NCBI RefSeq assembly: GCF_000312425.1
Contig: NZ_HE997181.1
Span: 1,267,287 to 1,331,286, forward strand
Direction of reading: 5' to 3'
Origin: Reyranella massiliensis 521
GTDB taxonomy: Bacteria > Pseudomonadota > Alphaproteobacteria > Reyranellales > Reyranellaceae
Length of the DNA stretch: 64,000 nucleotides
Made by a program: the position numbers and the translations under genes. The first letter of the stretch is position 1. Every line of letters starts with the position of its first letter. The notes under the pieces are model-generated. The model was not told where the DNA came from and searched no databases. It saw only the letters and a list, made by a program, of their open reading frames with translations. Below are positions 15,970 through 25,240 of this stretch, piece after piece.

Positions 15970-17376
15970 TCACACGCGCGCGTAGATGTCTTCGTAGCGG
16001 ACGATGTCGTCTTCCTCGACATAGTCGCCGGTCTGAACCTCGACCACTTCCAGAAGGTCGGGGCCCGGATTGGCGAGACGGTGGATGCCGCCGATCGGGA
16101 TGTAGGTCGATTCGTTTTCGTGCAAGGTCGTGATCTGGCCGTCGAGCGTCACTTCGGCAACACCCTTCACGACCACCCAATGCTCGGCGCGGCGGTTGTG
16201 GCTCTGCAGGCTGAGCTTGGCGCCCGGATTGACCGTCAGACGCTTTGCGCGGAAACGTTCGCCGCGATCGATGTCCTGATAGCTGCCCCAGGGCCGGTGA
16301 ATCACCGTGTGCTCCGTAGCCGCGCGATGATTGCCGTCCGACATGCGCTGCACAACGTCCTTCAATCGCGGGAGGTTGTCGCGATGACCGACCAGCACGG
16401 CATCGTTCATCGCCACGACCACGACATCCTCGACGCCGATCACCGCTGTCAGCGGACCGTCGGAGCGGATGTAGGAGTTGCGGACATGGTCGACCTCGAC
16501 CGGACCTTCGGTGACGTTGCCGGCACTGTCGGCCTCGCCGACATCGAGCAGGGCGTCCCAGGTGCCAAGATCGGACCAGCGGAACTTGGCCGGCACCACC
16601 CAGCATTTGTCGGTGCGTTCCATCACGGCGTAGTCGATCGACTTAGCCGGTGCCTTGGCGAAGGCTTCGGCGTCGAGAAATATCGTCGAACCCATCTTCT
16701 TCGCTTTGGCGACAGCCTCTTCGGCAGCGGCGGCCATGGCAGGCTCGAAGCGAGCCATCTCCGACAGCATCAGTTCGGGCGGGAACAGGAAGTTGCCGCT
16801 GTTCCACAGAAGGCCCTCGGCGATATAGCGCAGCGCCGTCTGGGCATTAGGCTTTTCGACGAAAGCGGCGACCTTCTGGACGGGGCCGATGCGCTCGCTG
16901 CCCGGCCGGATGTAGCCGTAGTCGGTCTTGGGCTCCGTCGGTGGAATGCCGAAGGTCACGATGCCGCCCTTCTGCACGGCGTTGAGCCCGTCGCGGCAGC
17001 CCGCGAGGAACTCCTCCGCCCCGATCACCAGATGGTCCGACGCCAGCGCCAGCACAGCCTTGGCGCCGAGGTTGCGCGTATAGACGGCGGCCGCGGCCAT
17101 GGCCGGACCGGAATCTCGGCGTGACGGCTCGACCAGAATGTCGATCTCGATGCCGACTTCACTGGCCTGCTTCTCGGCCATGAAGCGGTAGGCTTCGTTG
17201 GTCGCGATCACGGGCCGACCGAACAGGCCGCGGTCGGCTACGCGCACCAGAGTCTGCTGGAAGGTCGATTGCTTGCCCAGCAGCGGGACGAACTGCTTGG
17301 GCATGCTTTCGCGCGACAGCGGCCACAGGCGCTTGCCGGAGCCTCCGACCAGGATGACGGGCGTGATCTGCGACAT
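15970..17376 (-). CDS. manC: Mannose-1-phosphate guanylyltransferase / mannose-6-phosphate isomerase
   Basis: This bifunctional 468-residue enzyme supplies GDP-mannose. The N-terminal nucleotidyltransferase domain carries the pyrophosphorylase signature GGSGKRLWPLSRESMPKQF (residues 11-29) and WNSGNFLFP. The C-terminal cupin isomerase domain has RPWGSYQDIDRG, KLSLQSHNRRAEHWVVVKG (metal-binding His/Glu) and PIGGIHRLANPG. Length and order match ManC/AlgA/XanB. It lies on the opposite strand to the glycan cluster and converges with it, providing an obvious donor sugar for the cellulose-synthase-like enzymes or for a mannosylated glycolipid. The amidinotransferase gene follows 3 bases downstream. 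Confidence 0.95.
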   Translation of the reverse strand: MSQITPVILVGGSGKRLWPLSRESMPKQFVPLLGKQSTFQQTLVRVADRGLFGRPVIATNEAYRFMAEKQASEVGIEIDILVEPSRRDSGPAMAAAAVYTRNLGAKAVLALASDHLVIGAEEFLAGCRDGLNAVQKGGIVTFGIPPTEPKTDYGYIRPGSERIGPVQKVAAFVEKPNAQTALRYIAEGLLWNSGNFLFPPELMLSEMARFEPAMAAAAEEAVAKAKKMGSTIFLDAEAFAKAPAKSIDYAVMERTDKCWVVPAKFRWSDLGTWDALLDVGEADSAGNVTEGPVEVDHVRNSYIRSDGPLTAVIGVEDVVVVAMNDAVLVGHRDNLPRLKDVVQRMSDGNHRAATEHTVIHRPWGSYQDIDRGERFRAKRLTVNPGAKLSLQSHNRRAEHWVVVKGVAEVTLDGQITTLHENESTYIPIGGIHRLANPGPDLLEVVEVQTGDYVEEDDIVRYEDIYARV

Positions 17377-17405
17377 GGCGACTGCTTTCGTTATTGACGG
17401 GCGTT

Positions 17406-19094
17406 CTACCGGGCGGCCGAGGCCGCATGTCGGGCCGCGATATAGCCGAAGGTGAGGGCCGGGCCAATGGTGATGCCCGCACCTGGATAGGTGCCACCCA
17501 TGACGCTGGTCATGTCGTTGCCGGCGGCATAGAGGCCGCGAATGGGCGCGCCTGCACTATCGAGGACACGGGCATGGCCGTCGACCCTGAGGCCCAGGAA
17601 GGTGCCGATATCGCCCGGAATCATTTTCATGGCGTAGAACGGCGCTTGCACGAGCGGTGCGAGACAGGGGTTGGGGCCGTGGGTGGGGTCTCCGTTGAAG
17701 CGGTGATAGGCGTCCGTTCCCTTGCCGAACTCGGGATCTTCACCGCGCGCCGCGTTCGCGTTGAAGCGGTCGATAGTGGCCTGCAGGGCGTCTGCGGAAA
17801 TGCCGGTCTTGCCTGCCAGCTCCGCCCAGCTTCCGGCACTCAGCAAGTAGCCGCTTCGGAGATGTGGCCCGAGGGGCAGCGGTGCCGGCCCAATGGCGCC
17901 CATGCCGTAGCGGCGGATCGCACGATGGTCACAGATCAACCAGCAGCTCGTTTCCGCGCGGCCGCGGCAGGTCTCGACCATGGCGGGCACGAAGTCATGG
18001 TAGGAGGCGGACTCGTTGGTGAATCGCCGGCCGGTGGCATCGACGGCGATGTAGCCCGGCTTGCCGCGTTCGTAGAAGTGCGGAAAGGGCAGGGTCGATC
18101 CGTCGGGCTGCGGGACCAGCGAGACCGGCACCCAGGCCGCGGCGTAGGCGACGTCCTCCGCCATCACCCCGCCTGCCGACTGGCCGAGCCGAATGCCGTC
18201 GCCGCGATTGCCGGGCGGCGGAGCCGAACGGTGCGCATGTCCCTCGTGAACATGGCCGTAGTAGCGGCGCTTCAATTCATCGTCGGCCGGGAAGCCGCCG
18301 CAGGCCAGCACAACACCATGGCGTGCACGGATTTCTTGCCGCTGGCCGTTGCGCTTCACAGCCGCGCCGACGACGGCGCCGTCGCGTTGCACCAACTCCA
18401 CCACCGGGCTTTCCAGCCAAAGATCGATGCCGCGTTCCTGGGCCGAAAGCGCCATCCCGGCGATCAACGCATTGCCATTGGTGAGGCGTGTTCCGCGGGC
18501 GTGGCTGGTTCGGTCGACGGCATAGCGGATCGTCATGCCCGCCACGTGGAGCGCCGAACGGGCGGAACGGGTCATGCGGAAGACATGCGGGAGGTCGTTG
18601 CGGCCGAGCATCATGCCGCCGAAGGCCATCATGGTGCGTAGCGGGGCCCGCAGCTCGGCGAAGCGCTTGCCGAGGCGACGTCCGTCGAACGGCAACGGCA
18701 GGAGCGAACGGCCGCCCTGTGCAGCGCCTGCTTTGGTCGGATGATAGTCCGCCCAGATCGGCACCGCCTCGTAGCGGACATAGGTGTTGTTCTCGATGAA
18801 CTCGACCGCCGGATTGCAGTTGTCGAGGAAGGCGTTGGCGAGTTCGAGGTTCAGTCGGTTGCCTGCCTCCTGCTGTAGGTAGGTGAGCGCATCCTCCTTG
18901 GAGTCGGCAATGCCCAGAGCCCGGCCGTGTCGGTTACCGGGAATCCAGATGACGCCGGCGGAGTAGGCCGTGGTGCCGCCGAACAGCGGCTCCTTCTCGA
19001 CCATCAGCACGCTCAGGCCTGCATGGGAGGCGGTCAGTGCCGCCGAGAAGCCGGCGGCACCCGAGCCGACGACGAGAAGGTCGGTTTCGATCAT
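17406..19094 (-). CDS. FAD-dependent dehydrogenase, 3-ketosteroid-delta1-dehydrogenase-like
   Basis: The 562-residue flavoprotein starts with the Rossmann FAD motif DLLVVGSGAAGFSAALTA and the GGTTAYSAGVIWIPGN segment of the fumarate reductase/KstD family, has the late VDATGRRFTNE motif, and ends with GLYAAGNDMTSVMGGTYPGAGITIGPALTFGYIAARHA, which closes the FAD site. Length and these motifs fit 3-ketosteroid delta1-dehydrogenases and related FAD-binding dehydrogenases acting on cyclic ketones or fumarate-like acids. No other steroid genes are in the window, so the substrate is open. Its start overlaps the stop of the upstream channel gene (ATGA), an unexpected coupling. Confidence 0.85.
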   Translation of the reverse strand: MIETDLLVVGSGAAGFSAALTASHAGLSVLMVEKEPLFGGTTAYSAGVIWIPGNRHGRALGIADSKEDALTYLQQEAGNRLNLELANAFLDNCNPAVEFIENNTYVRYEAVPIWADYHPTKAGAAQGGRSLLPLPFDGRRLGKRFAELRAPLRTMMAFGGMMLGRNDLPHVFRMTRSARSALHVAGMTIRYAVDRTSHARGTRLTNGNALIAGMALSAQERGIDLWLESPVVELVQRDGAVVGAAVKRNGQRQEIRARHGVVLACGGFPADDELKRRYYGHVHEGHAHRSAPPPGNRGDGIRLGQSAGGVMAEDVAYAAAWVPVSLVPQPDGSTLPFPHFYERGKPGYIAVDATGRRFTNESASYHDFVPAMVETCRGRAETSCWLICDHRAIRRYGMGAIGPAPLPLGPHLRSGYLLSAGSWAELAGKTGISADALQATIDRFNANAARGEDPEFGKGTDAYHRFNGDPTHGPNPCLAPLVQAPFYAMKMIPGDIGTFLGLRVDGHARVLDSAGAPIRGLYAAGNDMTSVMGGTYPGAGITIGPALTFGYIAARHAASAAR

Positions 19095-20311
19095 CGTTTG
19101 CCTTCGCGACCGAGGTTTTCTTCGCGCCGCCGTGTGGCCTCGTTCTCCACCGCTTCGGCCAGTGCCGGGATATGCGAGGCAATCTCGTAGAAGTCGCTGG
19201 CATAAAGAACCAGCAGGGTAGTTGGCCGAGTCGTCGCGACCGAAGCGGCGCGCGGCTGGCGATTGAGCAGCGCCATTTCACCGAAGAACGCTCCGTCGTC
19301 CAACCGTACCGAGCCGCCGGTCGGCAATCGCACCTCGACCTCGCCGTTCGAGATGAAAAACATCGAGTCGCCGGGATCGCCCCGACGCAACACCGTCACA
19401 TGGGCGGGGTAGTAGCGCGTGCGCAACTTGCCCACGATCTCCGACAAGGTAACGACGCCGAGGGAGGCGAAGATGGGAACCCGCGAGACCTGATCCCAAA
19501 CGCGCAGATATTCGCGTCGCCGCTCTTCCTGTGCAAAGCCGGTCGCGAGCACGCCGGTCATCAGCGCGAGCACGGCGATGCCGCTGATCATCAGCAGCGA
19601 GCCGATCATCCGGCCGCCGACGGTAAGAGGCACGACGTCGCCGTAGCCCGTGGTCGTCAGAGTAACGACCGCCCACCACATGGCATTGGGCAGGCTGCCG
19701 AAAGCCTCGGGCTGCTTCACGCGCTCGAACATGTGCGCAGCAGTGGCCGCGGCCATCAACAGGATGGCAAAGACAATCAGCACACTGGCGATCGGCGCGC
19801 GTTCGTTCGAGATCACGCGGGCCAGGGTGCCGAAGGCCGGCGCATGCAGACCGAGCTTCATGATCCACAGGATGCAGAAGACGGACGCCGTATCGGTACC
19901 TGTGATGCCGTAGCCGCCGGTCATCATGACGGCCGGCATGGTCGCCAGCAGGCCGATCAAGCCAGGAAGGGTGGCGACCCAGTGCAGTCGTGCCCGCATC
20001 GGCGGCATCTCGGCATAGAGCGGCATCTCGGGGGCGATCCAGAGCCGGACGAGATATTCAACCAGGAAGACAATCGTGACGATCCAGATTGCGCTGCGGA
20101 GATAGACGCGATGCCCCGCCGCGAATTCGTCGATCGAGAGCAGGATCACTGCCAGCAGGCCGACAGCCAGAACGATAAGATGGAAGGCCCGCCAGCGCCG
20201 CGCAGCGGGGCTGGGCTCGGCAGGACGCAGGACCGAGAAAACCTGCGATCGGAGTGTCTTTGACGCGGCCGTCACAGGGCGACCATAGGCGGCTTGGCGT
20301 GCCAATTGCAA
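19091..20311 (-). CDS. Cyclic-nucleotide-gated potassium channel (MlotiK1-like)
   Basis: This 406-residue inner-membrane protein has six predicted helices, a pore with selectivity filter TTGYGD (220-225) in MWWAVVTLTTTGYGDVVPL, and a C-terminal cNMP-binding domain with the phosphate-binding cassette FFGEMALLNRQPRAASV (342-358, key Arg354). The segments MWWAVVTL-TTGYGD, TGFAQE-RRREY and GDSMFFI-NGEVEV closely parallel the Mesorhizobium channel MlotiK1. The S4 region is poor in Arg, so opening should depend on cyclic nucleotide rather than voltage. The N-terminal leader (about 40 residues) is longer than in MlotiK1, so a downstream start is possible. It is first in a two-gene operon with the FAD dehydrogenase and divergent from hyuA. 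Confidence 0.9.
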   Translation of the reverse strand: MQLARQAAYGRPVTAASKTLRSQVFSVLRPAEPSPAARRWRAFHLIVLAVGLLAVILLSIDEFAAGHRVYLRSAIWIVTIVFLVEYLVRLWIAPEMPLYAEMPPMRARLHWVATLPGLIGLLATMPAVMMTGGYGITGTDTASVFCILWIMKLGLHAPAFGTLARVISNERAPIASVLIVFAILLMAAATAAHMFERVKQPEAFGSLPNAMWWAVVTLTTTGYGDVVPLTVGGRMIGSLLMISGIAVLALMTGVLATGFAQEERRREYLRVWDQVSRVPIFASLGVVTLSEIVGKLRTRYYPAHVTVLRRGDPGDSMFFISNGEVEVRLPTGGSVRLDDGAFFGEMALLNRQPRAASVATTRPTTLLVLYASDFYEIASHIPALAEAVENEATRRREENLGREGKR

Positions 20312-20369
20312 CGCGGGGAGGCCCGGTTTACGGTCGTGTCCGCGTCGCGGTTAGGGGTATCAGATCAAG

Positions 20370-22448
20370 GTGGTTAACGATTTGCGCATTGCCGTCGATA
20401 TCGGCGGCACTTTCACGGATGTGGTGCTGGAACAGGGGGCTAGGCGGCTCACGCGCAAGCTGCTGACGACGCCCCAGCGGCCCGAAGAAGCGGTGCTTCA
20501 AGGCGTCCGCCTGATCCTGGGGGATGCCGGCAAGGGTTTTGGCGACATCGCTGTGTTCGTGCACGGCACGACGCTCGCGACCAACGCCGTCATCGAACGG
20601 CGCGGCGCGCGCACGGCCCTGATCGCGACGGAAGGCTTCCGCGACGTTCTCGATATTGCCAACGAAAGCCGCTACGACCAGTACGACCTGACCATCGAGA
20701 AGCCCAAGCCCCTGGTGCCGCGCGCGCTGCGCTTTACCGTGCCGGAACGCATGGACGTGCACGGCAAGGAGCGACTGCCGCTCGACGAGGCGGCCGTCCG
20801 GGAGTTGGCCAAGCAGCTCAAGCGCGAGAGCATCGAAAGCGTGGCCATCGCCTTCATGCACTCCTACGTCAATCCCGTGCACGAGCGCCGGGTGCGCGAC
20901 ATCCTGAAAGCCGAGCTGCCTGATCTCTGGGTGACGCTCTCCAGCGAGGTCTGTCCCGAGGTGCGCGAATACGAGCGCACGTCGACGGCCGTTGCCAATG
21001 CCTACGTGCAGCCGCTGATGGATTCCTACCTCGCGCGCATGCAGTCGGCCTTCGTGGCCGAGAAGTTCAAGGGCACGATCTATCTCGTGACGTCCGGCGG
21101 CGGTCTCACCGCCATCGAGACGGCGCGGCGCTTTCCGGTGCGTCTGGTCGAGTCCGGCCCGGCCGGTGGCGCGATCTTTGCTGCACAGGTTGCGGCCCGC
21201 GCCGGCGAGAAGCGGGCGCTGAGCTACGACATGGGGGGCACCACGGCCAAGATCTGCCTGATCGACGATTATCAGCCGCACACGGCGCGGCTCTTCGAGG
21301 TCGACCGCGCGGCGCGCTTCCTCAAGGGCTCCGGCCTGCCCGTACGCATCCCGGTCATCGAGATGGTCGAGATCGGCGCGGGCGGCGGCTCGATTGCACG
21401 GCTCGATGCGTTGAAGCGGGTCACCGTCGGGCCGGAGAGCGCAGGCGCGGAGCCGGGACCGGCCTGCTATGGCCGCGGCGGCAGGCATCCCGCCGTCACC
21501 GACGCCAACGTCGTGCTGGGCACCATCGATCCTGCGCACTTCGCGGGTGGCTCGATCGCGCTCGATATCGAGGCGGCCCGCGGCGCGCTGGAGCGCGATG
21601 TCGCGGAAGGTATCGGCCTGTCGACCGAGATGGGCGCATACGCCGTCTACGAGATGGTGTCGGAGAACATGGCGAGTGCGGCGCGAGTCCACGCCGTCGA
21701 GCGCGGCTCGGTGGTCAATCAATATACGCTGGTCGCCTTCGGCGGCGGCGCACCGCTCCATGCCGCGCGCGTTGCCGAGAAGATCGGCGTCCAGCGCGTG
21801 ATCGTGCCGCCCAATGCCGGTGTCGGTTCGGCGGTGGGCTTTCTCGCTGCACCTGTGTCCTATGAACTCGTGCGCAGCCGCTACATGCGTCTCGACACGT
21901 TCGATGCGGTGGGAGCGACAGAGCTTCTCAACGAGATGAGCGCGGAAGCGACGGCCCTGGTGGCGCCGGGGGCGCGCGGTCTGCCGACCTTCGAGCGCCG
22001 TGTCGCGTTCATGCGTTACGTCGGTCAGGGCCACGAAATCATGGTGACTTTGCCGCAGCGGCCGCTCACCGAAGCGGATACCCAGGCGCTGCGCGAGGCC
22101 TATGAGAAGGACTATGCCGTCCTGTTCGAGCGGCACATCCCCAACGCCGCGATCGAGGTGCTGAGCTGGTCGGTGCAGGTCTCGACCGAGGCCAAGCGAC
22201 CGGAGGTGCAGGGCAAGGCGGGGACCGCAGCTGCGCCCGAGCCCGTAGGCCGGCGGCCGGTGTTCGATGGCCGCAGCGGCAAGTCGGCCGAGGTGCCGGT
22301 GTATCTCCGCGAGAGTCTGCCACCGGGGAGCGCATTCCAGGGGCCGGCAATCGTCGCCGAAGACGAGACTTCGACCTTCATTTCCGCGAGTTTTGCCGCG
22401 CATATCGATGCGTCCGGCTGTATCGTCATGGATCGCAAAGACGCGTGA
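20370..22448 (+). CDS. hyuA: N-methylhydantoinase A / 5-oxoprolinase family, subunit A
   Basis: The 692-residue ATPase-like subunit begins DLRIAVDIGGTFTDVVLE, the acetate/sugar-kinase/Hsp70-fold phosphate loop of HyuA, followed by VHGTTLATNAVIERRGARTALIATEGFRDVLDI, then SYDMGGTTAKICLID. Family members with a HyuB partner hydrolyse hydantoins or 5-oxoproline with ATP, or carboxylate acetone/acetophenone. A GTG start is used with a weak ribosome site; it is the only reasonable start. hyuB follows after 10 bases, then a TRAP transporter, so a cyclic amide or similar imported compound is the likely substrate. It is first in the long + strand catabolic operon. Confidence 0.9.
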   Translation: MVNDLRIAVDIGGTFTDVVLEQGARRLTRKLLTTPQRPEEAVLQGVRLILGDAGKGFGDIAVFVHGTTLATNAVIERRGARTALIATEGFRDVLDIANESRYDQYDLTIEKPKPLVPRALRFTVPERMDVHGKERLPLDEAAVRELAKQLKRESIESVAIAFMHSYVNPVHERRVRDILKAELPDLWVTLSSEVCPEVREYERTSTAVANAYVQPLMDSYLARMQSAFVAEKFKGTIYLVTSGGGLTAIETARRFPVRLVESGPAGGAIFAAQVAARAGEKRALSYDMGGTTAKICLIDDYQPHTARLFEVDRAARFLKGSGLPVRIPVIEMVEIGAGGGSIARLDALKRVTVGPESAGAEPGPACYGRGGRHPAVTDANVVLGTIDPAHFAGGSIALDIEAARGALERDVAEGIGLSTEMGAYAVYEMVSENMASAARVHAVERGSVVNQYTLVAFGGGAPLHAARVAEKIGVQRVIVPPNAGVGSAVGFLAAPVSYELVRSRYMRLDTFDAVGATELLNEMSAEATALVAPGARGLPTFERRVAFMRYVGQGHEIMVTLPQRPLTEADTQALREAYEKDYAVLFERHIPNAAIEVLSWSVQVSTEAKRPEVQGKAGTAAAPEPVGRRPVFDGRSGKSAEVPVYLRESLPPGSAFQGPAIVAEDETSTFISASFAAHIDASGCIVMDRKDA

Positions 22449-22458
22449 GGAACCACCG

Positions 22459-24132
22459 ATGAGCCAATCCAACAGCGTCGGCCTGATCGACCTGCAGATC
22501 ATGTGGAACCGCTTGATCGCGGTGGTCGAAGAGCAGGCGCAGACCCTGATGCGCACTGCCTTCAGCCCGATCGTGCGCGAGTGCGGCGACCTCTCCGCCG
22601 GCGTCTTCGACCTTCAGGGGCGGATGCTCGCCCAGGCGGTGACGGGCACGCCGGGCCATGTGAACTCGATGGCCGAATCGGTGAAGCACTTCCTGCGTTA
22701 CTTTCCGGTCGAGAGCATGAAGCCGGGGGATGCCTACATCACCAACGATCCCTGGATGGGTACGGGCCATCTCAACGATTTCGTCATCACCACGCCCTGC
22801 TTCCACAACGGCAAGCTGGTGGCGCTGTTCTCCTGCACCAGCCATCTCATGGATATCGGTGGCATCGGCTTCGGTCCCGATGCGACCGACGTCTTCATGG
22901 AAGGCCTCTATATTCCGATGCTGAAGCTCTTCGACCAGGGCAAGGCAAACGAGACATTGTTTGCGATGATCCGCGCCAACACGCGCCAGCCGGTCGACAC
23001 CGAAGGCGACGTCTACTCTCTGGCCGGCTGTAACGATGTCGGCGCGCGCCGTCTGGTCGAGATGCTGGACGAGTTCGGCATCGACTCGCTGGACGAACTC
23101 GGCGACCACATCATCGCCCGCTCGCGCGAGGCCGTGCTGGCGGAGATCGCCAAGCTGCCCAAAGGCACCTGGCACAACACCATGACGGTCGACGGCTACG
23201 ACGAGCCGGTGACCTTGTCGGCCTCGCTCACCGTGTCCGACACGGGCATCCATGTCGATTACACCGGTACCACCGGCGTGTCGCGGCGTGGCATCAACGT
23301 GCCGCACGCCTATACGACGGCCTATACGGTGTTCGGCCTGGGATGCGTGGTCTCCACACATATTCCCAACAACGCAGGCTCGCTCGAGCCGCTTACCGTA
23401 TCGGCGCCCGAGGGCTCCATCCTGAATGCACCCAAGCCCAGCGCCGTGGCCTCGCGTCATGTCATCGGCCAGATGCTGCCGGACGTGACCTTTGGCTGCC
23501 TGCGCCAGGCGGTGCCCGAGCGGGTGCCTGCCGAGGGCACTTCCTGCCTGTGGAACATCAACGTGCGCGGCCACGTGAAAGGCGGCGAGGGCGGCAACTA
23601 CGGATTCGGCATGGCCATCACCTCCAACGGCGGTACAGGTGCGCGTCCGGACAAGGACGGGCTCTCTGCCACGGCCTATCCCAGCGGCGTGCGTGGCACG
23701 CCCGTCGAGATCGCCGAGACACAGACGCCGCTCATTTTCTGGCGCAAGGAGTTCCGTCCCGACTCCGGCGGTGCCGGCCGCACGCGTGGCGGGCTGGGCC
23801 AGATCATGGAAATCGAAAGCGGCATCGCGGAGCCGTTTGATCTGTTGGCCGCTTTTGACCGCATCGACCATCCGCCGCGCGGCCGCGACGGTGGCGCCGA
23901 TGGCGAGGCGGGGTTCGTGGCGCTTAAGTCCGGTGGTAAGCTCAAAGGCAAGGGCTTCCAGCTGATTCCACCGGGCGACCGCCTCGTAATCATGACGCCG
24001 GGTGGTGCCGGTATCGGCGCGCCGGCCGAACGCGATCGGGTTCAAGTCGCTAACGATCTCGCCGACGGCTTGATCTCCGAGGAAGCAGCTAGCAAGCTAT
24101 ATGCATATAAGCCGCTTCAAGCGGCAGAATAG
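22459..24132 (+). CDS. hyuB: N-methylhydantoinase B / 5-oxoprolinase family, subunit B
   Basis: The 557-residue protein has the HyuB landmarks: IMWNRLIAVVEEQAQTLMRTAFSPIVRE at the N-terminus (residues 14-41), TGTPGHVNSM, the acidic DAYITNDPWMGTGHLNDF metal-binding region and SCTSHLMDIGG, then a C-terminal GRTRGGLGQIMEIE segment. It works with HyuA in an ATP-dependent ring-opening or carboxylating complex in the cytosol. The ATG is chosen because it has a GTGAGG site and starts the conserved sequence. A full-length HyuA-HyuB pair as separate genes argues for hydantoinase or carboxylase type rather than a fused 5-oxoprolinase. Confidence 0.9.
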   Translation: MSQSNSVGLIDLQIMWNRLIAVVEEQAQTLMRTAFSPIVRECGDLSAGVFDLQGRMLAQAVTGTPGHVNSMAESVKHFLRYFPVESMKPGDAYITNDPWMGTGHLNDFVITTPCFHNGKLVALFSCTSHLMDIGGIGFGPDATDVFMEGLYIPMLKLFDQGKANETLFAMIRANTRQPVDTEGDVYSLAGCNDVGARRLVEMLDEFGIDSLDELGDHIIARSREAVLAEIAKLPKGTWHNTMTVDGYDEPVTLSASLTVSDTGIHVDYTGTTGVSRRGINVPHAYTTAYTVFGLGCVVSTHIPNNAGSLEPLTVSAPEGSILNAPKPSAVASRHVIGQMLPDVTFGCLRQAVPERVPAEGTSCLWNINVRGHVKGGEGGNYGFGMAITSNGGTGARPDKDGLSATAYPSGVRGTPVEIAETQTPLIFWRKEFRPDSGGAGRTRGGLGQIMEIESGIAEPFDLLAAFDRIDHPPRGRDGGADGEAGFVALKSGGKLKGKGFQLIPPGDRLVIMTPGGAGIGAPAERDRVQVANDLADGLISEEAASKLYAYKPLQAAE

Positions 24133-24163
24133 CAAAACAGGGAAACAGGGAAGGGAGACTTCG

Positions 24164-25168
24164 ATGAAACTGGGACGCCGAACCGCACTGAAGGTTGGCG
24201 CCGGCGCGGCAATGTTCGCACCGGCGATCGTGAAGGCGCAGTCGGGCATGAAGCTTGACCTGGCAACGGTCTGGCCCGATGGCAACTACCACACCAAGAA
24301 CGCCAAGAAGTTCGCCGAGGAAGTCGGCAAGGCGACCAACGGCGGCGTGGCGATCACCGTCCATTCCGGCGGGTCGCTGGGCTACAAGGGACCCGAACAG
24401 CTCAACGCCGTGCGCGACGGGCTGGTGCCGATGGCCGATATCCTGAACATCCAGCAGGTCGGCGATGCGCCGCTGCTGGGCATCGAGGGCGTGCCCTTCC
24501 TCGTCGGCAATGCCGATGAACTCAAGGTGCTGCAGAAGTATGCGCGGCCCGAGTTCGACAAGATCGCCACCAAGTTCAACCAGACGATCCTCTACACGGT
24601 GCCGTGGCCCACGCAGTACATCCATTGCAATGTCAAGGCGGACACGGTCGACGGCCTGAAGGGCCTCAAGATCCGTGTGCCCGACCGTCAGGCCGGCGAC
24701 ATGATCAATCTGCTCGGCATGTCGGCCGTGCAGATCCCCTGGGGCGAGACGGTGCCGGCGCTGGCGTCGGGCGCCGTGGTGGGCGTCAGCACCTCCTCGG
24801 TGTCGGGCGTCGACGGCAAGTTCTGGGAGTTCCTCAAGGTCTTCTACAAGACCAATCATGTCTGGAGCAGCCAGATCGTCACCATCAACAACGACACCTG
24901 GAAGAAGATTTCGCCGGCCAATCAGAAGGCGATCACCGATCTCGCGGCGAAGCTGCAGCCGGAGTTCTGGCAGGTCTCGATCGATGCCGACCAGGCCAGC
25001 GCCAAGCGGATGATCGAAGGCGGCATGACCATGATCGAAGTGCCGCCGGCCATGTTGGCCGACATGCGCAAGCGGACCGCCTCGCTCGAGAAGGCCTTCA
25101 TCGATCGCGCCGGTCCGGTCTCGGCCGACATCATCGCCAAGTACAAGAAAGAGCTGGGCCGCTCGTAG
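24164..25168 (+). CDS. dctP: TRAP transporter substrate-binding protein (DctP family)
   Basis: The 334-residue periplasmic protein has an N-terminal signal with a twin-arginine-like GRRTALK motif and cleavage near IVKAQ, followed by a DctP fold: HSGGSLGYKGPEQLNAVRDG, the invariant-type Arg in LKIRVPDRQAG, and the GETVPALASGAVVGVSTS strand. In this family the Arg salt-bridges the carboxylate of the ligand. AGGGAG precedes the ATG. It forms a tripartite transporter with the two membrane proteins downstream, driven by the ion gradient, and probably imports the acid substrate of the operon. Confidence 0.92.
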   Translation: MKLGRRTALKVGAGAAMFAPAIVKAQSGMKLDLATVWPDGNYHTKNAKKFAEEVGKATNGGVAITVHSGGSLGYKGPEQLNAVRDGLVPMADILNIQQVGDAPLLGIEGVPFLVGNADELKVLQKYARPEFDKIATKFNQTILYTVPWPTQYIHCNVKADTVDGLKGLKIRVPDRQAGDMINLLGMSAVQIPWGETVPALASGAVVGVSTSSVSGVDGKFWEFLKVFYKTNHVWSSQIVTINNDTWKKISPANQKAITDLAAKLQPEFWQVSIDADQASAKRMIEGGMTMIEVPPAMLADMRKRTASLEKAFIDRAGPVSADIIAKYKKELGRS

Positions 25169-25240
25169 CCGGTCTTTGTCGGGAGCGGGTCGGTTGGACG
25201 GCGCGCTCCCGCCGAATCTCAAAAGAAAAGAGGAGTATGG

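Noticed and set aside
20328..24045. Two long minus-strand frames opposite hyuA and hyuB
   Set aside because: Antisense shadows in high-GC DNA; no motifs and no ribosome sites.
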